Of a DNA stretch of 26,427 nucleotides, positions 1 through 7,360 are shown in pieces. Positions within the stretch are counted from its first letter, which is position 1. Each line of letters starts with the position of its first letter. The stretch covers positions 1 through 26,427 of the forward strand of contig NHZP01000130.1 of assembly GCA_003313425.1 (NCBI GenBank), read 5' to 3'. Under the pieces are notes generated by a model, which saw only the letters and a list, made by a program, of their open reading frames with translations, did not search any database and was not told the origin of the DNA. Both the position numbers and the translations under genes were made by a program. Source of the DNA: Pseudopyrenochaeta lycopersici (Eukaryota; Ascomycota; Dothideomycetes; Pleosporales; Pseudopyrenochaetaceae).

Positions 1-117
1 CGACCCCTTCCCCTACAACACAGCACTGCAGAAAGTTACAACTGACTGACTGACGACTACTACTTCTTACCAGCTGTTGTATTCTTGCTAGTGATAAGCG
101 ACTTTGATATTATTCTT
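1..117. other. Unassigned left edge
   Basis: I see no gene here. The stretch has a short CTGA-type repeat (gactgactgactgac, about 43-55) and no ATG-initiated frame that continues into the first gene. It may be the 5' flank or leader of gene A. Confidence 0.3.
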
Positions 118-314
118 ATGCGCTCTACACGACCATGGACTATCTATACTGGCAACCCAGTCGATCAAGGATGCGTCCTGCAACACGGCTCTACCAACTC
201 AACTCAAGCTCTAACTACAGCTACAGATACGGTAAATCTAGCTTGCCTTTATCCTCGATATTGGTAATCCCTTCAGCCTTTATATAATGCTAACGTGCGA
301 GTTCTCTATAAAAG
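118..314 (+). CDS. Putative first exon (118-231) and intron (232-314) of gene A
   Basis: Inference from gene structure. The downstream frame of gene A opens at 312 with no ATG before its first zinc finger. An ATG at 118 starts 38 codons ending in Thr at 231. They are followed by a GTAAAT donor at 232, a GCTAAC branch-like site at 289-294 and an AAAAG acceptor ending at 314. Removing this 83-nt intron joins phase 0 to the zinc-finger frame at 315 without a stop. The encoded exon is Ser/Thr-rich and has no recognisable domain. An alternative is that TATAAAAG at 307-314 is a promoter element and the true start lies elsewhere. Confidence 0.4.
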
Positions 315-1544
315 GAGAAGAACAATAATGCACCAGAGATTATAACCTACCTACAGGGCTACGGTTACCTGCTCTGCATTTCCTGCAAAAGTGTGATTCC
401 TTTCAAGCTGTTATACCATCACCTGCGACACTACCACAATATCAGCTATGGGGTGTGTCAGGCGATAGTTGGCCAGTACGACGGCTTGCCTGTAGCGCAG
501 AAAGATGCAGATGTCACGCCATTACCTAGCGGCAGTTTGCAGCTGCCATTCCTCGCTGCTCCGGTCCGTGGATATAGCTGCTTGCATTGCACCTGGCTCG
601 CGGTCAATTGGGGCGATTTCCGGAAGCATTTAACCGAAGCTCATAATCTGAGAAAGGAAAAAGTTCAGAGAGAGGATGTCTCATGCTTCCTTCAACAATG
701 GATCTCGTACAGGAAGATAGGGCGATATTGGCGCGTAGACATGACCCAGGCAAACACTATTAACTCTCTAAAATCAGGAACAGAACAAGAGCGAGCAGAA
801 GAACGGCTAGCACCGGGGGGAGAAGAAGATTGCTGTGACCCAGATATGGGTGAGCTTCTCCGCATGGAGGACGAGGAAGAGCAAAGGCTCGCAAATGAAG
901 TCCAAGTAAACTCATCTCTCCCAGCCGAACTAGAGCACGATGAGAATACACCCTGGCTTCGTCAGTCTGGGTGGCCGCGTTGGTTCGCATGCAGACCGCT
1001 TCATGTAATTGCAGCTACATCACAGCTTCCCTCGCCCAAACACGAAGATCTCTATCTTGGATCGTGGAACGGCACTGAATGGATTAGCTGCTCATCTACA
1101 GAGAGAAAGCTCTTGAGCCTTGTTGAGCTTGCTACTTGCGTGTTGGATAGATGCGAGGAGACCATATCGTCTACATCGCGTGTTCTTCGCTGCTGGTTAC
1201 GTAGTTGGGGTCCGCACTACTGTCCCATCCCATTCGAGCTTCCAAAGCGACAAGCTACCCAAAAGAAGTACCGCTCGTACTGCTACCGCTTTCTTTGTTA
1301 TGTCTTTCGAGCGAGGCAGGTTTGCCTAGCACAGGGCCAGGACGTGTACGATGTCTACGGCCTTACACTTACTGCACCCCAAGCAGAGATAGTAGATACT
1401 ATCTGGGCGGAGTTGGGCGAGTTCCTGCCAAATAGAGCGGGGGGAGACCTGTCCGATCCCTTGTTACCATTGCTCAACCATCGCCTTGCATCCTCGAAAC
1501 AACATTTCGGCTGCTCGTTCTCTTCTGGACGGACACTTCAATAG
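315..1544 (+). CDS. Gene A, N-terminal part: OrsD/DUF3505-like zinc-finger region
   Basis: N-terminal piece of a protein split by a frameshift. The first finger is C-x2-C (CISC, about 375-386) followed by HLRHYH. A second finger follows, CLHCTW then HLTEAH. Next come an acidic Glu-rich linker and a conserved block with ELEHDENTPWLRQSGWP and RVLRCWLRSW that gene B repeats almost residue for residue. The frame ends in TAG at 1542-1544, but homology to gene B (QPS, then LLVxFWTD) continues in another frame from about 1470. The product is therefore truncated before the recombinase-like domain. The C2H2-type fingers resemble the OrsD/DUF3505 family, where function is undefined; DNA binding is the likely role. 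No ATG lies at the head of this frame; see the putative exon upstream. Confidence 0.7.
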   Translation, partial: EKNNNAPEIITYLQGYGYLLCISCKSVIPFKLLYHHLRHYHNISYGVCQAIVGQYDGLPVAQKDADVTPLPSGSLQLPFLAAPVRGYSCLHCTWLAVNWGDFRKHLTEAHNLRKEKVQREDVSCFLQQWISYRKIGRYWRVDMTQANTINSLKSGTEQERAEERLAPGGEEDCCDPDMGELLRMEDEEEQRLANEVQVNSSLPAELEHDENTPWLRQSGWPRWFACRPLHVIAATSQLPSPKHEDLYLGSWNGTEWISCSSTERKLLSLVELATCVLDRCEETISSTSRVLRCWLRSWGPHYCPIPFELPKRQATQKKYRSYCYRFLCYVFRARQVCLAQGQDVYDVYGLTLTAPQAEIVDTIWAELGEFLPNRAGGDLSDPLLPLLNHRLASSKQHFGCSFSSGRTLQ

Positions 1545-3295
1545 ACGGCGATTCAGGAGTGAAAGCGGTCGCTCACTTCTCTGGCGTGCTAGGAATCCAC
1601 CCGTATAAGCTAACTCTCCGCACCGCATACGACTATACTCCGTATCTTTCAGCCTTAATCTGGGTAGGAAGGCTAGTCCTCCTTGAATATGCACTCCCAT
1701 TGCGAGCTTATAGTTCGCTGAAACCTCCTCTCCAGGCACGCGTGGCATATCCAGATCAGGAGTTAAGGCTGCTCCGAGAGATCCGGCCAAAGTACCTCCA
1801 ACGCGGAACCTTCGCGCCTCTTGGGTATTTGGTCGAGCGCCTCCAACATGGCAGAGCTATAGCAAAGCGGGAAGGTGCGAGGACCAATATCTCCTGGTCG
1901 CCTGATGGCCAGATGCTCGAGGTCAACGGATCTCATGTCACTTTAGGGGAGCTGCGCTATACAGTCCACTCCCTTCTGGATAGAATTAATCACGAAGCTC
2001 GCGAGTTGATGTTTCACTGGTGGCCTGATGTCAATCTGCATAAAATTAAGGACAACCTTGTAAGCTATCGACCAGGCTATTCATTCTTAGAGGAGCCTGA
2101 GAATGACCTGCGAATGAGCTTTAAGCATCTTAGCCGCCGAGCCTTCTCACATCAGGGGGGGAGGCTAGCCCTGCAAGGCTGTGGGCGCGGACGAGCGCTT
2201 GATTATCTACGGAGACGTGACAATCTGGTCAGACTCCTCTTTGCGGGAATTCATATGACCATCGGCATGCCCGCGAGGGGTGAAGAGATCCGCATTATTC
2301 GCTGGGCGAACACTATCGCTGTACAACGCAACATAATTATTCATAAAGGACGAATAATGATAATATTCTCGTATAATAAAGTATCTACGACAGCGAATCA
2401 CTCGTTCTATATTGTTCGGGTGCCATGCCCAACAGTAGAGCGAGCCTTATTTCTATACTTAGCCTATATCAGGCCATTTAGCGACTTACTCACCCGACAA
2501 TTAAAGCTCGTTAACGAAAAAACAAAGACTAATCCACATCTCTTTTCTATTAGCAACCGTCCTACAGTCTGCTTCAGCGCAACTGATTGCTCGAAGAGCC
2601 TAGAGCAGGCTACGGCAGCCTGCCCTATTCGGCTTCAGCTGAGCATCTATCGTCACATCGCTGTTGCCATTAGCAAGAGGCATATACCAACTCTGCTAGA
2701 GCCATTCGATCCGAATATTCCAAAGGACCACGATGGCTTCCTTCATCTGTTAGCTTTCCAGACAGGCCACACCCCGTCGATTCATGCAAGCGCGTACGCT
2801 CTCGAACGAGGATACCCAGCTAGACTACAGCCAGAGCTAATCGACCGTTACTTTGAAAATAGCTTTGTCTGGCATCGATTTTTAGAGATTACTGCGGAGA
2901 GATATATAGACAACGGATTAGATAGAGGCCAATTAGATCAACAGATGCTACGAGCACTGGCGCCAACGACGACACCAGCACGTCAAGCAGCAGATACTAG
3001 CGCATCAGACAAGGATCTTCCCGTGCTAGATACTGGAGATGAGGAGATGGTAGAGGTAAGAAGGCTTGAAGAGAGGCAGCTGCAATTAGGGAAGCGCAGC
3101 CTGAATAGCGAATCGCGCTCCTTCAGGCGGGAACAGAGCGTATCACGTCCAAGCAGAAGGAGCAGCAGCGACAGCAGCAGCAGCAGCAGCAGTAGTAGTC
3201 TAATGACCACAAAAATCGTTGATATGCAGCAGCAGCTTGACGCTCTCCTCCAGGAAAGGGCTACGAAGCGTCGAAAGCGCCACTTACGCCCTTGA
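1478..3295 (+). CDS. Gene A, C-terminal part: tyrosine-recombinase-like domain
   Basis: Continuation of gene A in the frame beginning QPSPCILETTFRLLVLFWTD at about 1478; homology to gene B is continuous from there. The domain has the marks of a tyrosine recombinase: GMPARGEEIRIIRW (box I Arg at 2276-2278), a Lys in SYNKVST, SIYRHIAVAI (box II Arg), then TGHTPSIHASAYAL with His followed nine residues later by Tyr (codon 2795-2797). The C-terminus carries Arg/Ser-rich stretches, a poly-Ser run (about 3164-3198) and a basic end (RATKRRKRHLR). There is no helicase. A GTG at 1559 could be read as a start but lies inside the conserved block, so I do not take it as one. The function as a recombinase is inferred from motif spacing only. 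Stop codon is TGA at 3293-3295. Confidence 0.7.
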   Translation, partial: PSPCILETTFRLLVLFWTDTSIDGDSGVKAVAHFSGVLGIHPYKLTLRTAYDYTPYLSALIWVGRLVLLEYALPLRAYSSLKPPLQARVAYPDQELRLLREIRPKYLQRGTFAPLGYLVERLQHGRAIAKREGARTNISWSPDGQMLEVNGSHVTLGELRYTVHSLLDRINHEARELMFHWWPDVNLHKIKDNLVSYRPGYSFLEEPENDLRMSFKHLSRRAFSHQGGRLALQGCGRGRALDYLRRRDNLVRLLFAGIHMTIGMPARGEEIRIIRWANTIAVQRNIIIHKGRIMIIFSYNKVSTTANHSFYIVRVPCPTVERALFLYLAYIRPFSDLLTRQLKLVNEKTKTNPHLFSISNRPTVCFSATDCSKSLEQATAACPIRLQLSIYRHIAVAISKRHIPTLLEPFDPNIPKDHDGFLHLLAFQTGHTPSIHASAYALERGYPARLQPELIDRYFENSFVWHRFLEITAERYIDNGLDRGQLDQQMLRALAPTTTPARQAADTSASDKDLPVLDTGDEEMVEVRRLEERQLQLGKRSLNSESRSFRREQSVSRPSRRSSSDSSSSSSSSSLMTTKIVDMQQQLDALLQERATKRRKRHLRP

Positions 3296-3522
3296 TATCT
3301 AGGTGCGGAGCGAAGTCAATCTAGTTGGGGCTCCCAGCTAGTCTTCCTTAAATCTGGAGTTATTACTCTGAATATAGTTACTCAATGCAAAAGATGGCAA
3401 GAAACTTGATAGTATCAACACCAGTGTCTGTAGCCAACAATCTTGTACTTAATGTTGATTACTAGAATATAGTTACTTATAACTAATATTTATAACTAAT
3501 ATTTAAATCCTACATTATATAG
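3296..3522. other. Intergenic spacer between genes A and B
   Basis: AT-rich spacer with a repeated TATAACTAATATTTA motif (about 3478-3504). An in-frame TAG at 3520-3522 precedes gene B's open frame, and the sequence ttatatag could serve as a 3' splice site, with the nearby CTAAT as a branch site. No other gene is visible. Confidence 0.35.
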
Positions 3523-6500
3523 CAAGATAATTCTATTGCATTAAACTATGTTATATTCGTCGCAAACGAGAGAGTAATTATCTGTACCCCCTGCTGCACC
3601 GCAGTACCTGTTACAGGCTTAGATACTCACCTGCGAACCTGCCACCGCGTACCTCTCAAGCTGCGGCGAATGACGATAGCACGATTTGATAACCTGCCTG
3701 CTGCACAATCCTTTAATGATCTAGCGCCTCGAAAGGATGGATCGACGCTACTCTCTTACCTTCCTCCACCTGCACCCGGATTTTATTGTCCATGCTGTAC
3801 AGATTTTAGGACTATTAACTGGCGTCAGATGAAAAGACATGCGAAGGTGGAACATGAGATCAGCGCTCCTGAGTGCGATCAAGATCAATCCAGATACAAA
3901 TGTTACCTGCAGAGCTGGACGAAGAACTGGCCAAAATACTGGGTAGTAACCCTGGACAACAGCTCTAGCCAGCAAGAGATCCATACACAACCGCAATCTA
4001 CAAGGGAAAAGGAGTACCTAACGCGAATGGATGATGATGAAGAAGAAGAACAGCGGTTTGATGGGGAGCTCGGCACGATCGCTCTAGACGCAGAGCTAGA
4101 GCACGACGAGAACACCGAGTGGCTTCGGGGCTGTGAATGGCCGACATGGTTTGCTCACAAGCCTGTTCATCTTATCGTCGCAGCTGCAGCATTGCCCTCC
4201 GCGAAAACATTAGAGGATCTCCAACTAGGCCTTTGGAATGGTTTCGAGTGCGTAAGCCCAGCATCGACAGAGAGGATTATTTGGAAAATACTAGAGGCCA
4301 GCAAGATCGTGTTTCAGCGATGCGAGATGACACTCCAGCAGACTCCGCGTGTTTTGCGTTGCTGGCTTCGGAGCTGGACCCCTTCTTTCCTTCCCTACCC
4401 ATTCGAGCTGCCTCAACGCGAACAGACCCGACGAAGATATTACATCATCCACGAGCGGTTCCTGTGCTACATATTCCGAATCCTAGCACTGTCGCGTAGC
4501 ATAAGAGAGCCCACAAGCGTAATCTCTGGGTTGCAGCTGACTACAGCTCAGCTAGCTATGATGAACCATATCTGGGACCATCTTTCTGTTGTCAGCCAGC
4601 AGGCAGACTGCGGGGTATTGCTCCAACCATCACTAGATGGTGTCCACGAGAATCTATTCCAGCTTCTTGTCATGTTTTGGACGGACCAGTCGCACGATGG
4701 AAACATGAGCCGTAGTGCTATCATACATTTTTCTGGGGTTTTAGGAATTCATCCTATAGAACTATGTTTCCGTAAACCCTATGATTATACGCCATTCATA
4801 TCAGCGCTCTTGTGGGTGGGACGTCTAATCATACTCGAGTACGCCCTCCCGCTTGCACCATATAATCATCTCAAAGTTCCTTGGCCTGAGCGCACTACCT
4901 ACGCCGACCAAGCACAGCGATTGCGTGAGCACATCCGACCTAGATATCTTCAACGAGGAAGCCTTGCACCGGCCGGTTACCTCATTGAACGGCTCCAGCA
5001 TGGACGAGCGATTGCTAGGCGCGAGGGCCCTCGAACGAACATATCCTGGTCTCCGGATGGCTTAACGCTACATATTGCCGACATCAAGGTTCACATGCGA
5101 CAATTTCGAGAAACGATCCACAGCGTTATAGCAGGTTTGCAGAGTCTTGCACAAGAGCTCCTTTTCGATTGGTGGCCAGACATCCAGCTCGATTCCGTGC
5201 AAGATAATCTTGCGACTCACCGCCCTGGGTTCTCGTTTCTAACACACCCCTCTAACAAACTCCAGGGGTCTTTCCGCGCTGTGGATAGACTGGCATTCTC
5301 AGAGCAAGGCGGGTGTTCACTAGAGACAAACAGAGGAAGGCTTAAGCTGAAGCAGTACCTAAAGAAATGCGACAAGTTTGTTCGTCTACTTTACGCAGCA
5401 ATGCACATGACGGATGGCATGCCAGCGCGTGGGGAAGAGTTTAGGGTGTTACGCTGGGCCGATACAGTCTCCGTGCGCCGAAATATCTTTATCTACAAAG
5501 GAAGGATAATACTTGTTTTTGCGTACAATAAAGCAAACACGAACACTAACAATTCCTTTTACATTGTGCGCTCTCCCTGTCCTTTAGTCCAAAGGATCCT
5601 TTACGTGTACCTCGTATATATACGCCCGTTCTGCAGGCTTGTTAGCCGAAATCTAAGGCCCTGTTCTAAAAGTTCGACAAACCCTTACTTATTCAGCACG
5701 CACGAGAGCGCAACAGCATGCCTTACCTCGGATCAGGCTCACTCGAGCCTAAAAAGTTCAACAGCTGGATGTTCCACTCCCATGACTACTAGTCTATACA
5801 GGCAAATAGCGGTCAGCATCGCCAAGAAGCACCTCCCAGCTCTTGTTACACCATTTGACCCTAACACGCCTAAAGATTATAATGGCTTCCTCCAGCTTCT
5901 TTCTTTTCAAACAGGTCACAGACCAGTCACCCATGCCAGTGCATATGCGCTTGAGCATGGATTTCCGACCAAACTCCAACCAGATCTTATCGACCGATAC
6001 CTCGTGAACAGTCACATGTGGCACGAGTTTACATTAACCCGAGAAGAGGACGTTCTAGATTATAGTCTAGCAGCTGCACACTATGACCCAAGCAGTACCT
6101 CGCGAGTCAGCTATTGCCCAGACAACGTCACTCTAAGGACGCCAGAGTGTGTCACACCTGAGACGAGCGATGTAGATTCATCAGATAGAGCCTCGCCTAC
6201 ACGGACCCGAGATCAAAGACAAAAAAGAGGGAAGAAGCGACAAAGAGAAATTGAGAGTTGTAGTCCTCTAACAAGAAAGATTCATATTATGCAGCGACAA
6301 TTGCACAATCTTGTCCAAGAACGCGCTACGTCAAAGAGAAAACGAGCTTCATACCAACATACCAGCCGAGATTACGGAGGGCCTAATTCAGTAACCGAGC
6401 TAGAGAACAGTGATTTGGAAGATAGAAGAGTGCTTCAGGCAGGGAGTGGAGTTCTATATGTACATAAAAAGGGTGTGAAGCGCAAAGTCTACAATTCAGA

Positions 6501-6549
6501 AGCGCACAGTACTCGCCCTTCAAGATCTAATAAGCGGAGGAAAGGTTAG
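3523..6549 (+). CDS. Gene B: intact zinc-finger / tyrosine-recombinase-like protein
   Basis: The best-preserved member. An ATG at 3670 gives 959 residues, but the same frame is open back to 3523 and encodes a first zinc finger there (CTPCC then HLRTCH, 3586-3645). The true start is probably in an unseen upstream exon. From the ATG: second finger CPCC...HAKVEH, acidic linker, ELEHDENTEWLRG block, then the YR-like domain. Catalytic-type positions are Arg587 (GMPARGEEF), Lys621 (AYNKAN), Arg711 (SLYRQIAVSI), His750 and Tyr759 (TGHRPVTHASAY; spacing His+9, as in lambda-integrase-type enzymes). The C-terminal ~150 residues are basic, with KRGKKRQR and a KRRKG end that look like nuclear localisation signals. 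There is no helicase. Tandem with and clearly paralogous to gene A, same strand. Function is inferred: a DNA strand-exchange enzyme or a recombinase-derived DNA-binding protein. Confidence 0.8.
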   Translation, partial: QDNSIALNYVIFVANERVIICTPCCTAVPVTGLDTHLRTCHRVPLKLRRMTIARFDNLPAAQSFNDLAPRKDGSTLLSYLPPPAPGFYCPCCTDFRTINWRQMKRHAKVEHEISAPECDQDQSRYKCYLQSWTKNWPKYWVVTLDNSSSQQEIHTQPQSTREKEYLTRMDDDEEEEQRFDGELGTIALDAELEHDENTEWLRGCEWPTWFAHKPVHLIVAAAALPSAKTLEDLQLGLWNGFECVSPASTERIIWKILEASKIVFQRCEMTLQQTPRVLRCWLRSWTPSFLPYPFELPQREQTRRRYYIIHERFLCYIFRILALSRSIREPTSVISGLQLTTAQLAMMNHIWDHLSVVSQQADCGVLLQPSLDGVHENLFQLLVMFWTDQSHDGNMSRSAIIHFSGVLGIHPIELCFRKPYDYTPFISALLWVGRLIILEYALPLAPYNHLKVPWPERTTYADQAQRLREHIRPRYLQRGSLAPAGYLIERLQHGRAIARREGPRTNISWSPDGLTLHIADIKVHMRQFRETIHSVIAGLQSLAQELLFDWWPDIQLDSVQDNLATHRPGFSFLTHPSNKLQGSFRAVDRLAFSEQGGCSLETNRGRLKLKQYLKKCDKFVRLLYAAMHMTDGMPARGEEFRVLRWADTVSVRRNIFIYKGRIILVFAYNKANTNTNNSFYIVRSPCPLVQRILYVYLVYIRPFCRLVSRNLRPCSKSSTNPYLFSTHESATACLTSDQAHSSLKSSTAGCSTPMTTSLYRQIAVSIAKKHLPALVTPFDPNTPKDYNGFLQLLSFQTGHRPVTHASAYALEHGFPTKLQPDLIDRYLVNSHMWHEFTLTREEDVLDYSLAAAHYDPSSTSRVSYCPDNVTLRTPECVTPETSDVDSSDRASPTRTRDQRQKRGKKRQREIESCSPLTRKIHIMQRQLHNLVQERATSKRKRASYQHTSRDYGGPNSVTELENSDLEDRRVLQAGSGVLYVHKKGVKRKVYNSEAHSTRPSRSNKRRKG

Positions 6550-6819
6550 TATATAGATCCTATAACGCTACTCTGCTCTAAACCTAGTACCAAGATAAGG
6601 CCAGGGGTGAGGCCTTCCTGAGAGGATAGGGGTTTCCGTACCCGAATGGTGCCCGAATAGGCTTAAAGAATGGAATATTCAGGGGCTCTATTTTTACGGC
6701 GAAAGTTGTACACTACAGTCACTTTTTTTTATTAAACTTTTTATACAAAAACTACTTACTAGCATCTAGAGATTCTTATTTTATAACTTGCAGCCCTAAA
6801 CAGTAACGTGTATACTAAG
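6550..6819. other. Intergenic spacer downstream of gene B
   Basis: No gene seen. The stretch contains a T8 run near 6723-6730 and AT-rich DNA between the gene B stop and the telomere-like motif. It could include gene B's 3' untranslated region; no clear polyadenylation signal was identified. Confidence 0.35.
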
Positions 6820-6842
6820 ATAGGGTTAGGGTTTACCCCTAA
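6820..6842. repeat. Interstitial telomere-like motif, head to head
   Basis: The sequence reads TAGGGTTAGGGTTTACCCCTAA: about two TTAGGG units running into an inverted CCCCTAA. TTAGGG is the usual telomere repeat of filamentous ascomycetes. The motif lies at the upstream limit of gene C's open frame. It is short and could be chance or the scar of a telomere-associated junction. Confidence 0.5.
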
Positions 6843-7042
6843 ATATAGAGTTCTGCTGGGACGCACGGATCCCAGTCGCTCGATCAACAACAACATCACA
6901 GACAGAGAGCAGCGCAGAAAATCAGCCTACACGCTTATCGCAGTCAATCGAAGACTCTATATGTTTTCTTGAAGAGTATGGCGTTATTATCTGCAAGCAG
7001 CATGCGACTGCCGTACAAAATCTTGATGTACATCTACAGAAG
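6830..7042 (+). pseudogene. Gene C, 5' piece: first zinc finger, cut by the hAT insertion
   Basis: This frame opens after TAG at 6827-6829 and reads EEYGVIICKQHATAVQ from 6971, then LDVHLQK up to 7042. The pattern C-x2-H...H-x4-H matches the first finger of gene D (CRQHTCAVYGLDQHLERQH). The hAT element is inserted directly after 7042. If one copy of the 8-bp duplication is removed with the element, the frame continues at 9827 with HHTVERETRKAI, so the finger was one continuous coding block. No ATG is found in the frame, so the original start is either upstream beyond an intron or lost. Confidence 0.65.
7035..7042. repeat. hAT target-site duplication, left copy
   Basis: TACAGAAG, identical to 9819-9826. 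The 8-bp length is the standard hAT duplication. In gene C these bases encode part of the zinc finger (LQK). Confidence 0.95.
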
Positions 7043-7058
7043 CAGACTTGTCGGCAAT
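7043..7058 (+). repeat. hAT left terminal inverted repeat
   Basis: CAGACTTGTCGGCAAT, beginning with the CAG typical of hAT ends. It is a perfect inverted match to 9803-9818. Confidence 0.95.
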
Positions 7059-7061
7059 ATG

Positions 7062-7160
7062 TGCTTATCAATGTTCTTATCAATCAATATCAATATTCAT
7101 CCAAGTAGGCAATATCAATATGGGATATCGTTATCAATTCAATATTGATAAGTATTGATA
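7062..7160. repeat. hAT left subterminal repeats
   Basis: A cluster of short motifs in both orientations, such as TTATCAAT, AATATCAAT and ATTGATAA, repeated about nine times. A mirror cluster lies at the other end. In hAT elements such arrays are usually transposase binding sites; that role is inferred here. Confidence 0.7.
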
Positions 7161-7360
7161 AGGGCACGTGCACACCCACTTCTCACCACCTTTTTGCTTT
7201 TTTCGCCTTTTTTCGCCTTTTTTGGTGTTCTTCCGCGCCCTTTCGCGTCCTTTCGCGTTTTCCTTTTTTGCACCTTTTGCGTGCAAATCCCAGGGTATCT
7301 ACCGGTTTATCTCTCTGCTGCATGCTCCACAACCACCGCCATAAACCATTCTACAACGTT
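7161..7360 (+). promoter_or_regulatory. hAT transposase 5' leader
   Basis: A pyrimidine-rich stretch upstream of the ATG at 7361. Near-tandem units of about 10 bp, ending in TTTCGCC and then CTTTCGCG, run from about 7196 to 7262. The TTTCGCG units resemble E2F/MBF-type cell-cycle sites, but this may be simple-sequence coincidence. An ATG at 7322 is in frame and is an alternative start. Confidence 0.4.

Noticed and set aside
307..314. TATAAAAG as the promoter of gene A
   Set aside because: Plausible, but the only nearby ATG (328) gives a five-codon frame, while the intron model gives a continuous frame. Kept as an alternative only.
3523..6549. Starship captain (DUF3435 recombinase)
   Set aside because: The catalytic layout is of the same broad class, but the N-terminal OrsD-type fingers and the linkage to RecQ do not fit captains as I know them. 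A profile search would decide.
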